Shown piece by piece: positions 10,583 to 20,427 of a stretch of 64,000 bases of DNA (within the stretch, counting starts at the first letter, position 1; each line of letters begins with the position of its first letter). Source of the DNA: Alphaproteobacteria bacterium LSUCC0396 (GTDB taxonomy: Bacteria; Pseudomonadota; Alphaproteobacteria; Puniceispirillales; Puniceispirillaceae). The position numbers were made by a program, and so were the translations under genes. The stretch is taken from the NCBI GenBank assembly GCA_041228345.1, contig CP166131.1, forward strand, positions 1,853,001 through 1,917,000, written 5' to 3'. The notes under the pieces are model-generated. The model was not told the origin of the DNA, ran no database searches, and worked only from the letters and a program-made list of their open reading frames with translations.

Positions 10583-11146
10583 CTATGGCAATTCCGACAT
10601 ATTTGAGACCTGCTCTTCGGTCTGGGTCGACCCACCAGCCTTTTCAATCGCGGCGTCCAGATCATCCTGCCGGCAAAGGCCCAGCATGGCTGGATGTTTT
10701 GCGGTGATATTGGCGATATTCCAATGCGACCGATCACGAATTTTCGCAATGGTTTCCTTGGTTGTGCCAATCAGTTTGATGATCTGTGAATCTTTCAATT
10801 CTGAATGGTGTTTGACCAGCCACATGATCGCATCGGGTTTATCGCCGCGCCGTGCAACTGGAACGTAACGCGGGCCCTTTGTACGCCGATTCGGTGTTGG
10901 CAGATTTGACGTTGCTAGCACCAGAACAGCCGTTTGATCAGCCTCGCAACGGTCAAGTTCTTGGCGGGTAAGCTGACCGTTCAAAATCGGGTCATAGCCT
11001 TGAATACCAACGCCGGCTTCGCCATCGGCAATTGACTGAACCTCTAGCGGATGAAGGTTGCAAAAGGCACCAATCTGGTCAAAAGACAACGCGGTGTTAT
11101 CAATCAGCCATACGGCAGTTGCTTTCGGCATTAATAATTGTGTCAT
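10583..11146 (-). CDS. trcR: DUF1013 protein, TrcR-type cell cycle regulator
   Basis: A 187-residue protein of the alphaproteobacterial DUF1013 family, described as the cell-cycle transcriptional regulator TrcR in Caulobacter. The N-terminal LMPKATAVWLIDNTALSFDQIGAFCNLHPLEVQSIADGE looks like a sigma-factor-like or helix-turn-helix region. The middle carries the conserved KGPRYVPVARRGDKPDAIMWLVKHHSELKDSQIIKLIGTTKETI, probably a second DNA-contacting helix pair. The Thr/Glu-rich tail is variable. The symbol follows family annotation; the regulatory role in this organism is inferred. Confidence 0.85.
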   Translation of the reverse strand: MTQLLMPKATAVWLIDNTALSFDQIGAFCNLHPLEVQSIADGEAGVGIQGYDPILNGQLTRQELDRCEADQTAVLVLATSNLPTPNRRTKGPRYVPVARRGDKPDAIMWLVKHHSELKDSQIIKLIGTTKETIAKIRDRSHWNIANITAKHPAMLGLCRQDDLDAAIEKAGGSTQTEEQVSNMSELP

Positions 11147-11353
11147 ATGTCTTACCTATTGCCGCCCTAGCCGGCGCCGCGATAGACATGGGCTAGCCAG
11201 GTGCGTTTCATTCATTGTGATTAAGTGAAAACGTCGCCGTATTATAGGCGTGATTGCACAATATTGCAAAGCCTGCCTTCCCCGAAGCCAATAAAAAGTG
11301 CAAATTGACAGCAAAACAACCTCAAAACCGGCGTTAAATTCGAGGAGCAGGTA

Positions 11354-11539
11354 ATGGATGATGAATTGGATCGGTTGAAACCAGCTGGATTGCCAGCTGA
11401 TATGCAGCGTTGGAATATCGAAGATTTAGACGCTTATGTTGCGGCAATGAAGGCCGAGATCGCGCATGTTAAAACGCTGATTGATGAAAAGACAAAAATC
11501 CAGTCAGCGGCGGATGCCCTTTTTGGCGGCGGTAGCTAG
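11354..11539 (+). CDS. DUF1192 family small protein
   Basis: A 61-residue protein with the DUF1192 pattern: an N-terminal LKPAGLPADM segment, a central NIEDLDAYVAAMKAEIAHVKTLIDEK helix that should form a coiled coil, and the terminal SAADALFGGGS typical of the family. A GGAG ribosome site lies about ten bases upstream of the ATG. Function is unknown. It is divergent from the trcR-like gene. Confidence 0.85.
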   Translation: MDDELDRLKPAGLPADMQRWNIEDLDAYVAAMKAEIAHVKTLIDEKTKIQSAADALFGGGS

Positions 11540-11560
11540 CCTTTCATGATACGCGAGTAA

Positions 11561-12550
11561 TTATGCTTTCGCCGGGCGCGGCAATGGCAGCATCCAATCG
11601 GGCAAGGCCAGTTCAGCCGCCTCGCCATTAACGCTCAGGCGATTATGTGCTTCATCGTCCAGGACAAGGTGAATGTCACTTAGCTTTAACAATGCCAAGC
11701 AAATCGAAGATGGGAGATCAGGTGAAGACTGGCTGTCACCACTCTGGCCATCATGATTCTGGCTGTTATTATTGGGCGTGGCAGATGCTGGGATGGTGTA
11801 TGGCGCTGAAGTTTTGCTGTTGCCGATGGATTTTTCGTTCACAATGATCTCACTATCAACCGGTGGCGGCGCCCCCCATACAATCAGCGGTACAAGGCGG
11901 CGTTTTACGAGGCCGCGATAGTGTGTTCGGGCGGTTACCTCCTGCCCGACATAACAGCCCTTGTCGAAATCAACCGCGCCAAGCCGGTCGAGTCCGGCCT
12001 CAAGCATCAATGCCCGTTCCGGGGTTAGATCAACCGGTCCTTCGGGAATGGCGGCGGCAATTCGTTTGGTGTGCCAGTGATCAATCCTGCCGCTTTTGGC
12101 TGGCAAATCACGCGCCTCGACAAGGCAATGGGTGCCAAGGCTGGAACTGCGCGGGTCGGGGCAGGCCATAATTGGGTTGATGCTGCCCAAAACCCCATCC
12201 ATATCCGGCGTTGGCACGCCCGGTATTAGCAGCAGCCTGATATCAGGTTCAACCGCCAGATCAATTGGACGCCGCAGTCGATAGCGGCGAAGCCGGGTAA
12301 ACAGATCATCGCGCCGCGTCGCATCACTTCGCAACAGAAACCGGCTCTTGCCAAGCCGGTAAACCATCATGTCGATCAATACGCGCCCTTGCGGGGTTAG
12401 CAACGCACTAGGGCGGCACGCGCCTACTGCCAGCGTTTCAACATTTGCCGTGATGATGGATTGCAAAAAGGCACAAGCCTCATCACCGGCCACCGTGATA
12501 AAACCGGTGTCGGGATGACAAATCAGGGCGTCTTCAGGCGTCGGTGTCAT
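11561..12550 (-). CDS. YgfZ/GcvT-domain folate-binding Fe-S cluster protein
   Basis: Homologue of YgfZ/IBA57, a tetrahydrofolate-binding protein that supports iron-sulfur cluster assembly or repair. The diagnostic motif KGCYVGQEVTARTHYRG with its conserved Cys is present (about residue 200), together with LLTPQGRVLIDMMVYR near residue 50. The protein has 329 residues. An Asn/Ser/Gln-rich stretch (about 250-280, PNNNSQNHDGQSGDSQSS) is a low-complexity insertion in the C-terminal barrel region that most homologues lack. Confidence 0.87.
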   Translation of the reverse strand: MTPTPEDALICHPDTGFITVAGDEACAFLQSIITANVETLAVGACRPSALLTPQGRVLIDMMVYRLGKSRFLLRSDATRRDDLFTRLRRYRLRRPIDLAVEPDIRLLLIPGVPTPDMDGVLGSINPIMACPDPRSSSLGTHCLVEARDLPAKSGRIDHWHTKRIAAAIPEGPVDLTPERALMLEAGLDRLGAVDFDKGCYVGQEVTARTHYRGLVKRRLVPLIVWGAPPPVDSEIIVNEKSIGNSKTSAPYTIPASATPNNNSQNHDGQSGDSQSSPDLPSSICLALLKLSDIHLVLDDEAHNRLSVNGEAAELALPDWMLPLPRPAKA

Positions 12551-12584
12551 TGATTTCGCTCGTTTGAAAATGGCGTTAAGGCAT

Positions 12585-13088
12585 TTACTCGATGATGGTC
12601 ACTTTGCCATGATAGGGGGCGATATAAAAGCGTCGTTTACTCGCCCAAAAACAGCGTTTTTCATCGGGCCAGATTTCTCGGTAGCTCGGCGTATCGGTGA
12701 AGTAATATGTCTGTGAGCAGCCAAAATAACGAACCGTGAACAGCTTGTCACCAAGGCTCAATTTGCCCCGATCGGTTCGCGAAATGCGGATTGCTGGCAG
12801 GCTAGATGAAAAACACTGCCCCTTTTTGTTGCTGCGGCAGGCGGTTTCAGTCGAGCCAAGCATCCTGATATACCGCAATCTACCCTCTGCAAGCTGAAAG
12901 CCCTCATCATCAAACATCTTGCATTCATCGTCCGGGGCGCGTTGCCGCTGGGCGAATTCACAACTAAACCAAAAACCGGGCCAGTCGTCGCCATCAACGG
13001 TAAAGCTCTTGGTGGCGGCAGATGCCGAATGCGGCGGCAACAGACCGGTAACAAGCGCGGCAATGATGATTAGGCGACGAAAATCCAT
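12585..13088 (-). CDS. Secreted protein of unknown function
   Basis: I do not recognise a family. The protein starts with a clear signal peptide (MDFRRLIIIAALVTGLLPPHSASA), so it is probably periplasmic. The mature part of about 140 residues has seven Cys, several in pairs around WFSCEF, DDECKMF, TACRSNKKGQCF, FGCSQ and EKRCFW, consistent with disulfides. I place the start at 13088; an in-frame ATG at 13100 would add four residues (MIDV) and abut the stop of the upstream MFS gene. The close spacing suggests co-transcription with that gene. Confidence 0.65.
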   Translation of the reverse strand: MDFRRLIIIAALVTGLLPPHSASAATKSFTVDGDDWPGFWFSCEFAQRQRAPDDECKMFDDEGFQLAEGRLRYIRMLGSTETACRSNKKGQCFSSSLPAIRISRTDRGKLSLGDKLFTVRYFGCSQTYYFTDTPSYREIWPDEKRCFWASKRRFYIAPYHGKVTIIE

Positions 13089-13100
13089 AACGTCTATCAT

Positions 13101-14417
13101 TCACAAAGGTTTTCGATAATGCAAGACAAGCATCGCCATGAGCTGAGCACCACCCGCAAGCGCAATATTCATCCCCAAAACCGCGCCAAGCCCAAGACCT
13201 GCATCAATCATCCACCCCATTAACATTGGCGATAGGGCTGAGGCAAATACTGCAACCGGCAAAAGCATCGCTTTGATCTCGCCCATATAGCGAGTGCCAT
13301 AAACCTCGGCTGTCAGGGCGGCGTTGGTTGCGTGCGGCATACCGATTGCCAAGCCAAACAGAATGAAAAATAGCGGCACGCCAATCTCAGCCGACCCCAA
13401 CCATAAGGCAAGACAGGCAAGGCTGTTCGGCAAAAGCGTATGCGGCGCAACGAGGCGTGCCGAAAACCGGTCGATCAATTGACCAATGCTTAAGCTGCCG
13501 ATAACAGCAAAAAGCGCATAAAGCGCGTAGCTTGCTGTCCATGTGGATAAGGCAACGCCTTTTGCCTCGGCTAAATAAATCTGGTGAAATAACAGACCGG
13601 TCAGAACAAAGGATGGCACTGCCGCCAGCCATATAAACGCCAGCCAGAAAGCCGGATCGCGAATAACCTCGGTGCGGCGCCACTGCTTTTTTTGGGGTTG
13701 AGCGTGGTCAGAGCCGGATAGGCCGGCACCGGATGCAGAATTATCAGACGAATTGACGCCAAGCCCTTCAAGGCCCTCGCCATCCTGCAAGCCGGTGCGC
13801 TGTGTAAGGTAACGCAGGAACGGCGCAAGGGTTATAAAAGCGATAGCCGGCAGGCCAATCCAGAGGCTGCGCCAGTCGAAAAAAGCCAGAAGTGCGACAA
13901 TGCTTGCCGGGCCGATTGACTCGCTAAGCGTGTGGCCAAGCTGAGCAATCGAAATAGCCCGCCCGCGCGCGGCGAAATAGCGCCGTGCCATTGCCGTTGT
14001 GTAAACATGTGTCATCATGCCCTGGCCGAACATGCGCAGTAGATACAGCCCCCCGACCAGCATCCAGATTGATGAAATCTGGCTGAACATGATCGCCGCA
14101 CAACACAGGCCGGTCAGGATGAGAAAGGCTAGTTTTTCGAGCCGCATCGTATCAGCAAGCTTGCCAAGCCAGATCAGGCTGATTGCACTGGCGGTAGTTG
14201 CGGCTGCATAATAGCTGCCAAAACCACCGTGACTTAGGTCAAGCGTGTCTCGGATTTGGGACGAAAATAGCGAAATGAAAAATGTTTGCCCCAATGATGA
14301 CCAAAAAGCCATCAACAGCCCAAAAAGCAAAAACCGCCATTCGGTTATAACAAATTCGCGGTTGCCGATTTGGCGTTTTGGCGAGGGTGATAAAAGTGAT
14401 GTCGGAGTGGGCGTCAT
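13101..14417 (-). CDS. Major facilitator superfamily transporter
   Basis: Integral membrane carrier with about twelve predicted helices, 438 residues. The loop-2 motif appears as WLGKLADTMRLEK, and helices 1-6 and 7-12 are split by a hydrophilic central loop rich in Ser, Gly and Asn (GVNSSDNSASGAGLSGSDHAQPQ) at about 210-240. The substrate cannot be told. The ATG at 14417 (MTPTPTS) is chosen; an upstream start at 14432 is possible. It is followed by the gene for the secreted Cys-rich protein. Confidence 0.85.
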   Translation of the reverse strand: MTPTPTSLLSPSPKRQIGNREFVITEWRFLLFGLLMAFWSSLGQTFFISLFSSQIRDTLDLSHGGFGSYYAAATTASAISLIWLGKLADTMRLEKLAFLILTGLCCAAIMFSQISSIWMLVGGLYLLRMFGQGMMTHVYTTAMARRYFAARGRAISIAQLGHTLSESIGPASIVALLAFFDWRSLWIGLPAIAFITLAPFLRYLTQRTGLQDGEGLEGLGVNSSDNSASGAGLSGSDHAQPQKKQWRRTEVIRDPAFWLAFIWLAAVPSFVLTGLLFHQIYLAEAKGVALSTWTASYALYALFAVIGSLSIGQLIDRFSARLVAPHTLLPNSLACLALWLGSAEIGVPLFFILFGLAIGMPHATNAALTAEVYGTRYMGEIKAMLLPVAVFASALSPMLMGWMIDAGLGLGAVLGMNIALAGGAQLMAMLVLHYRKPL

Positions 14418-14534
14418 GCCGCAGTTCAGCATGATGATGCGGCGCTGACAAGCGGCAAGATCATTTGCCTCTGCTATGATTAATTATATGGTTCGGGAAT
14501 GGTTCGCTGGGGACTAATTATTTTTGTGTTAAAA

Positions 14535-14565
14535 CTTGAAATAATATTCAGATGCTCCCACATCA
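14535..14565 (+). promoter_or_regulatory. Candidate heat-shock (RpoH) promoter for clpB
   Basis: CTTGAAA at 14535 is followed after about 15 bases by CCCACAT, close to the sigma-32 consensus CTTGAAA...CCCCAT. It lies about 235 bp before clpB, in the 360-bp gap between the divergent MFS and clpB genes, which holds no other convincing feature. Confidence 0.35.
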
Positions 14566-14798
14566 ATTGCATACCAGTGATCCTGAAATCGAGTGACAGA
14601 CCGACCGGTGTGCCGGTGCCTGCTGGGCTGTGCAATGGCGAAAATATTTTGGGAGTGGGCCGACTTTAGGCTGACCTGACTGTGCGCGAAGGCACGCTGT
14701 CTTTGGCGCCGCCGCAAAGGGGGCCGGGTATGCTCGGGGGCTGGGTATAAATGTGAATATTTACTAATATTAAGATTATCTGTCGGGGGATTGATGTG

Positions 14799-17402
14799 AT
14801 GCAAAGTGATAAATTTACCGCATTGGTGCGTAATGCCATTGGCGCGGCGCAATCGGCGGCTTTGGCGGCTAATCATCAGAAATTAACGCCTGAGCATGTT
14901 CTGTCAGCGCTGCTCAGCGACAATAATATGACGGTCAAAATGCTGTTGGCAAAATCTGGTGCGGATAGCGTGTCATTGTCGGTGCAGGTCAAATCCGCAT
15001 TGGATAAATTACCGCAAGTTACCGGCAGCGGTGCCGGTCAGCTGCAGCTTGATGCTGATCTGGCGCGTATATTTGCCGCTGTCGAAAGCGAGGCTAAGGC
15101 GCGCCATGACCAGTTCATTGCGGTTGATCTTTTGCTTCTTGCGATGGCGAAATCAACCGGTTCGGTTGGCAAAATTCTGAAAAAAGCCGGGGTTGAACCG
15201 GCGCCGCTATCGGCCGCGATTGACGAGATGCGAAAAGGGCGCACCGCCGATAGTGATGCTGCCGAAGATAGTTATGACGCGCTATCACGATACACCAGAG
15301 ACCTGACCGAGGCGGCCCGCAATGGCAAGCTTGACCCGGTGATCGGACGCGACGCCGAAGTGCGGCGTACGATCCAGATTTTGGCGCGCAGAACAAAGAA
15401 TAATCCGGTTCTGATCGGCCAGCCCGGTGTCGGAAAAACCGCCATTGCCGAGGGGCTGGCACAGCGTATTATCAATGCTGACGTGCCAGAGGCGCTGGCA
15501 AATAAGACCTTGCTGTCGCTGGATATGGGCGCGCTGGTTGCCGGTGCCAAATATCGCGGCGAGTTTGAGGAACGGTTGAAATCCGTTTTAAAAGAGGTGC
15601 AGGATCGCGACGGTGAGATCATTTTGTTTATCGACGAAATGCACCAGCTGGTGGGTGCTGGCAAAACTGATGGTGCGATGGATGCGTCAAATTTGCTAAA
15701 GCCGGCATTGGCGCGGGGTGAGCTGCGTTGTATCGGGGCAACGACGCTGGATGAATATCGGCAATATGTCGAAAAAGACGCGGCGCTTACGCGGCGGTTT
15801 CAGCCGGTGTTTGTTGATGAGCCATCGGTTGACGATACTATCTTTGTGCTGCGCGGGCTGAAGGAAAAATATGAGCTTCATCACGGTGTGCGCATAACCG
15901 ATGAGGCGCTGGTGGCGGCGGCGCGTCTGTCACATCGCTATATTAATGAGCGGTTTTTGCCCGATAAGGCGATTGACGTTATGGATGAAGCGGCCAGTCA
16001 CTTGCGGATTGAGGCAGATAGCAAACCTGCCGATCTTGACCGGACGGATCGCCAGATTATGCAGCTGAAAATCGAGCAGGCGGCCTTGCAAAAGGATGTG
16101 CATAAGCCCGATCTGAAACGGCTGGAGGCGATTGCAAAAGAGCTCGGTATGCTTGAACAGCAGTCTGAAATGCTGGGGGCGGCGTGGAATGCGATGAAGG
16201 CCAAAACAGCTGAGGTGGTTAGCCTGCAACAGGCCATTGAAGATGCGCGCCATGCGCTTGATGTGGCTCAGCGGCACGGTGACCTTGAGGCTGCGGCCGA
16301 ATTGACCTATGGAAAATTACCGGCTCTAACCCAGCAATTGGCGGCGGCCGAGGCGGCGGTTTCGGCGTCTGAATTGCTGCATGAAGAGGTCACCAGCCAG
16401 CATATTGCATCAGTGATCAGCAACTGGACCGGAATTCCGGTTGATAAGATGCTGGAGGGTGAGCGCGATAAATTGCTGGCAATGGAAAGCTATATCGGTA
16501 AACGCATTATTGGACAGGCGGACGCGGTTCGTGCGGTTGCGAATGCAACACGGCGCGCGCGCGCTGGCCTTGCTGACCCAAATCAGCCGATGGGCAGTTT
16601 CTTGATGCTTGGGCCAACCGGTGTTGGCAAAACCGAGCTGGCGAAAGCGCTTGCCGAGTTTCTGTTTGATGATGACACGGCAATATTGCGTATTGATATG
16701 TCCGAATATATGGAAAAACACGCGGTCGCACGTCTGATCGGTGCCCCGCCGGGCTATGTTGGCTATGAAGAAGGCGGCGCCCTAACCGAGGCGGTGCGGC
16801 GGCGGCCTTATCAGGTGGTGCTGTTTGACGAGATTGAAAAGGCGCATCCTGATCTTTTCAATATCTTGCTGCAGGTGCTGGATGAAGGCCGTTTGACCGA
16901 TGGCAAGGGGCGTCATGTCGATTTCCGAAATACCATGATTCTGCTGACGTCTAACATTGGTGCTGACCATCTTTTGGCGCTTGATGATGACGCGCCAGCC
17001 GAGGCGGCGCGGGATGAGATCATGGCCGAAATGCGAGGGATGTTCCGGCCGGAGTTTTTGAACCGGCTTGATGAAGTTTTGCTGTTTCGGCGGTTATCAC
17101 GCGATGATATGGGGGCGATTGTTTCCATCCAGATGGCGCGGCTGCAAAAGCGGCTCGACGAGCGCGGGATAAAACTTGTGCTTGATGAGGTGGCACAGAA
17201 CTGGCTGGCAATGAAAGGTTATGATCCACAATTTGGCGCGCGTCCACTGCAACGGGTGATCCAAACAAAGGTGCAAAACCCGCTTGCCGAAGCCTTGCTG
17301 GATGGCAGTTTCGACGATGGTGATGTGGTTGCCGTTGGGGTGGATAACGCCAGCGACCGGCTGGTTTTCAAGTGCACCACAAGACGGGCCGATGCCGGAT
17401 AA
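14799..17402 (+). CDS. clpB: ATP-dependent chaperone ClpB
   Basis: Hsp100 disaggregase that works with DnaK to rescue aggregated proteins, 867 residues. In order: the N-domain repeats ([14 protein letters not shown].., [14 protein letters not shown]), AAA1 with Walker [14 protein letters not shown] (about 208) and Walker [10 protein letters not shown], the long coiled-coil M-domain (about 410-520), AAA2 with Walker [14 protein letters not shown] (about 608), the pore loop GYVGYEEGG and the C-terminal D2-small domain. The ATG at 14799 with an upstream GGGGGA is preferred over the GTG at 14796. The absence of a ClpP-binding loop fits ClpB rather than ClpA or ClpC. Confidence 0.97.
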   Translation: MQSDKFTALVRNAIGAAQSAALAANHQKLTPEHVLSALLSDNNMTVKMLLAKSGADSVSLSVQVKSALDKLPQVTGSGAGQLQLDADLARIFAAVESEAKARHDQFIAVDLLLLAMAKSTGSVGKILKKAGVEPAPLSAAIDEMRKGRTADSDAAEDSYDALSRYTRDLTEAARNGKLDPVIGRDAEVRRTIQILARRTKNNPVLIGQPGVGKTAIAEGLAQRIINADVPEALANKTLLSLDMGALVAGAKYRGEFEERLKSVLKEVQDRDGEIILFIDEMHQLVGAGKTDGAMDASNLLKPALARGELRCIGATTLDEYRQYVEKDAALTRRFQPVFVDEPSVDDTIFVLRGLKEKYELHHGVRITDEALVAAARLSHRYINERFLPDKAIDVMDEAASHLRIEADSKPADLDRTDRQIMQLKIEQAALQKDVHKPDLKRLEAIAKELGMLEQQSEMLGAAWNAMKAKTAEVVSLQQAIEDARHALDVAQRHGDLEAAAELTYGKLPALTQQLAAAEAAVSASELLHEEVTSQHIASVISNWTGIPVDKMLEGERDKLLAMESYIGKRIIGQADAVRAVANATRRARAGLADPNQPMGSFLMLGPTGVGKTELAKALAEFLFDDDTAILRIDMSEYMEKHAVARLIGAPPGYVGYEEGGALTEAVRRRPYQVVLFDEIEKAHPDLFNILLQVLDEGRLTDGKGRHVDFRNTMILLTSNIGADHLLALDDDAPAEAARDEIMAEMRGMFRPEFLNRLDEVLLFRRLSRDDMGAIVSIQMARLQKRLDERGIKLVLDEVAQNWLAMKGYDPQFGARPLQRVIQTKVQNPLAEALLDGSFDDGDVVAVGVDNASDRLVFKCTTRRADAG

Positions 17403-17522
17403 CCGCGCCGGTTATCTGCAAAATCTGAACTTTATTGACAATAATATAGCGGCGGTGAGACGGTTGCGACAATACTGATGAACAGATGCACAGGCGCATC
17501 TTTGTTGTTAAGGGTTGTTGTC

Positions 17523-18641
17523 ATGAAGCATCTGGTTTTTGGTCTGCTGATATCGTCTTTGTCACTTTTACCCTTGGCGGCATCTGCCGATCATCCGCCA
17601 AAACGACTATTGAGAAATTTTATGGCCTTCAGCCAGCTTGGTGAAACTGGCAAGCTGGCTGAATTTGATGTGAATGTCGCGGTCTATGGCGCGCGTCCGT
17701 CAGCTGCCGTTACGGTGGTGCCAAATGCAGCTTTGGATCAGATTTTTGCCGATAAATTTAACCTTGCCGCGATTGTTTTAAAGGGTGATGAGGTTGTTTA
17801 TGAGCGATATAACAGCGAAAAAAACATTGATAGCAACACCCTGTTGATGGGGATGTCGATGAGCAAGACTGCGGCGGCTGCCGCGGTTGGTGCGCTGTTA
17901 TGTGACGGCAAGATAAAGTCACTTGATGATAAAGCTGGCGCCTATTCCAGTTTTTTAAAAACGATCCCCCATGGTGATGTCTCGATCAAGAATATCCTGC
18001 AAATGAACAGCGGCGTTAGTCCAATTGGCCGGTCTGACGAAAAGCGTTTTAACCGAAAGGCGCGGGGCGTTGCAAAATTTGCCAGGGCGGCTGATGTTCG
18101 TGGTGCTTTGGCTTTCTATAAAGTGGCTGCCCGCACAGCCGGTCAGGAGGTGAACTATCATTCATCGGACACGCTGGCATTGTCGGTTCTGGTTGAGGAT
18201 ATTGCCGGCAAACCGTTAAGTGATGTCTTTCATCAGCACATATTCCAGAAATTCACCGGTGATGGCTATATGCATTGGACAGCTGATCAATCTGGCACCA
18301 CAGTTACGTTTTCAGACCTTGTGATGACAGCAAAAGATTGGGCGCGTTTTGGCCGGTTTATCATGACTGAAAGGCGCAATAATACCTGCCTTGGCGCGTT
18401 TTTTAGCGAGGGGATGCAAAATGCGGTAGCCACCCCAAAGCCGGATAGGAAATATGGCTATCAGTCATGGGTTTATCAGGTGGGTGGTCAGCCGGCCTTT
18501 GTTTTTCAGGGGCATGGTGGCCAGTTTCTTGTGCTGAACGATGCCAATGATACGGTGCTTTTGACACTGTCATTTAACGAGTCATACGCCGCTGGCAATT
18601 TGTTCAAGGATATTGCCCGATTTGCCGAAAAGCTGGATTAA
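17523..18641 (+). CDS. Secreted beta-lactamase-fold serine hydrolase
   Basis: Serine hydrolase of the penicillin-binding/class C beta-lactamase fold, 372 residues. A signal peptide (MKHLVFGLLISSLSLLPLAASA) indicates export. The catalytic SxxK is SMSK in MGMSMSKTAAAAAVG (about 120), the second motif is YHSSDT and the third is GHGG near the C-terminus. These are closer to esterase or 6-aminohexanoate-dimer-hydrolase relatives than to a true beta-lactamase, so substrate is open. I use the ATG at 17523, which has an AAGGG site upstream and starts directly at the signal peptide. Confidence 0.8.
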   Translation: MKHLVFGLLISSLSLLPLAASADHPPKRLLRNFMAFSQLGETGKLAEFDVNVAVYGARPSAAVTVVPNAALDQIFADKFNLAAIVLKGDEVVYERYNSEKNIDSNTLLMGMSMSKTAAAAAVGALLCDGKIKSLDDKAGAYSSFLKTIPHGDVSIKNILQMNSGVSPIGRSDEKRFNRKARGVAKFARAADVRGALAFYKVAARTAGQEVNYHSSDTLALSVLVEDIAGKPLSDVFHQHIFQKFTGDGYMHWTADQSGTTVTFSDLVMTAKDWARFGRFIMTERRNNTCLGAFFSEGMQNAVATPKPDRKYGYQSWVYQVGGQPAFVFQGHGGQFLVLNDANDTVLLTLSFNESYAAGNLFKDIARFAEKLD

Positions 18642-18721
18642 CCGCTTAACCGCCAGTAACAAGTGCCGATTGGCACCTAAAATTCGTGGTGTATTCAGGC
18701 CGTATTGTTTTCAGGAAAGGA

Positions 18722-18797
18722 TGGTGCTGCCAGCGTGATTCGAACACGCGACCTCACCCTTACCAAGGGTGCGCTCTACCGCTGGAGCTATGGCAGC
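18722..18797 (-). tRNA. tRNA-Thr (GGT anticodon)
   Basis: A 76-base cloverleaf on the minus strand: acceptor GCTGCCA/TGGCAGC, anticodon loop TTGGTAA between CACCC and GGGTG, T-loop TTCGAAT, and an encoded CCA end. The anticodon GGT reads Thr codons ACC/ACT. Confidence 0.97.
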
Positions 18798-18999
18798 ATC
18801 TCTTTGTCATCCGGGCGCTTTTATCAACGGCGCCTAGACCGAGGCGTCATCATGTGCCTCAAATTCGTGACAGGTACTAACAGTCTTGCCCCGAAATGAC
18901 AAGCGGAAATAGGCCGACCAATCATCACATAACGATGCGTAAAAGAACGCGATAATCAGCGCGATAAAAACTGGTGTCAGGGGATTGTCGAACCTGCGC
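18798..18999. other. Gap without visible gene
   Basis: About 200 bases between tRNA-Thr and the flavoprotein gene. I see no coding frame, repeat or clear terminator here. Confidence 0.5.
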
Positions 19000-20427
19000 C
19001 TAGAATTTCAATAAAAACCCTACCAGCCGGCGGGTTGCCGGTGAGAACAGCTTATTCGTGAAAAAGCTGCCAGCCGCCCGTTTACTGGCGTCACCATAGG
19101 TCGGGTAAGGGGCAATCAGGTTGGCCATACTGCCAATCTTGGCCTTGCTCGCAATCGCATGGCTCCAGGCTAAAATCATTTCGCCCGCTGCAGGTGCCAG
19201 AATTGATGCACCAAGAATACGTCCATCCTTGTGGGTGATGATCTTGATCATGCCTTCGCTGCGCTGCTCGGCAATTGCACGGTCATTGCCGGAAAGCGGC
19301 GCCCTAAGCAAGGTGATTTTTTCTGCGCCAAAACGGCTCTTTGCATCGTGATATCCAAGCCCAACATGCGCCAATTCCGGGTCGCAATAGGTAACCCATG
19401 GCACAACGTCATCATTCAGTTTTGCCGGTATCTTGAACAGGATATTGCGGATCACGATGCCCGCATGATAGCCCGCGATATGCGTGAATTGCTGGCGTCC
19501 GGCAACATCACCAATGGCGTAAACATGCCGGTTACTCGCGCGTAACCGCCGGTCAGTGATAATGCCTTTGCCATTATGGCGAACCTTGGCAGCGTCCAGC
19601 CCAAGATTGTCCAGCGCCGGTTCTCGCCCGACCGCCATTAATAAATGACTACCGGTCACTTGCTTGCCATTGGCAAGGCTGGCGGTAATGACAGATCGGC
19701 CCTTTCTTATGGATTTTGAGAGGCCGGTAACGCCAATTCCCTCAATTAGCTTTACGCCTGATTTGATTAATTCCTGCCGCAGGATCGCTACTAATTCCGG
19801 ATCGTCGCAGGTCATGATTTCGACGGCCTCAATCAGCGTCACGTTACAGCCAAGGCGCGCATGTGCCTGTGCCATTTCAACGCCGATTGGCCCGCCGCCG
19901 ATAATCAGTAAATGATCGGGCTTTTCGCGATCGGCGAAAATTGTTTCATTGGTGTGGTAATCAACCTCATCCAACCCGGGAATTGGGGGCAGCATTGGCC
20001 GTGAGCCGCTGGCGATTACGATATATTTTGCCCGCACTGATGCTGTGGCTGATCGCACCTCGCGCGGGCCGGTAAAATACGCCATTTCGGGGATAACGGT
20101 GACGCCAAGCGCTTCGAAACGGGCAATCGAATCATGCGGTTCGATCGTTGCAATAACGCTGGCCAAATGCGCTTTTACTGCGGCAAAATCAATTTGCGGC
20201 GGATTATTCTTGATGCCCATCGCCGCATTACCATTGGCCTGATAGGCTGCCTTGGCGGCGGCCAGCAACGCTTTGGACGGGACGCAGCCGCTGTTCAAAC
20301 AGTCGCCGCCCATTTTGCCGCCTTCAAACAGCACAACATTTGCACCCATCTGAACCGCACCTGCGGCAAGGCTTAGGCCGCCTGAGCCGCCACCAATCAC
20401 GCAAATATCGGTCTCAATCTGCTTCAT
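19000..20427 (-). CDS. FAD-dependent pyridine nucleotide-disulfide oxidoreductase
   Basis: Flavoprotein of the dihydrolipoamide dehydrogenase/mercuric reductase group, 475 residues. It has the FAD-binding GGGSGGLSLAAGA, the redox-active disulfide GGDCLNSGCVPSKAL (about 40-54), the NAD(P)-binding GGGPIGVEMAQAHARLG (about 180) and YAIGDVAG. The dimerisation domain is present, but the usual His-Pro-Thr catalytic motif near the C-terminus appears altered (PYPTYGDASKR). It lacks the N-terminal metal-binding domain of MerA, so mercury reduction is not implied. Its ATG at 20427 has an AAGGAA site and overlaps the upstream TVP38 gene by 14 bp, so the two are an operon. Confidence 0.88.
   Translation of the reverse strand: MKQIETDICVIGGGSGGLSLAAGAVQMGANVVLFEGGKMGGDCLNSGCVPSKALLAAAKAAYQANGNAAMGIKNNPPQIDFAAVKAHLASVIATIEPHDSIARFEALGVTVIPEMAYFTGPREVRSATASVRAKYIVIASGSRPMLPPIPGLDEVDYHTNETIFADREKPDHLLIIGGGPIGVEMAQAHARLGCNVTLIEAVEIMTCDDPELVAILRQELIKSGVKLIEGIGVTGLSKSIRKGRSVITASLANGKQVTGSHLLMAVGREPALDNLGLDAAKVRHNGKGIITDRRLRASNRHVYAIGDVAGRQQFTHIAGYHAGIVIRNILFKIPAKLNDDVVPWVTYCDPELAHVGLGYHDAKSRFGAEKITLLRAPLSGNDRAIAEQRSEGMIKIITHKDGRILGASILAPAAGEMILAWSHAIASKAKIGSMANLIAPYPTYGDASKRAAGSFFTNKLFSPATRRLVGFLLKF

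Noticed and set aside
14529-14876. Minus-strand frame in the clpB leader
   Set aside because: It runs into clpB on the opposite strand and has no recognisable content; the region better fits regulatory DNA.
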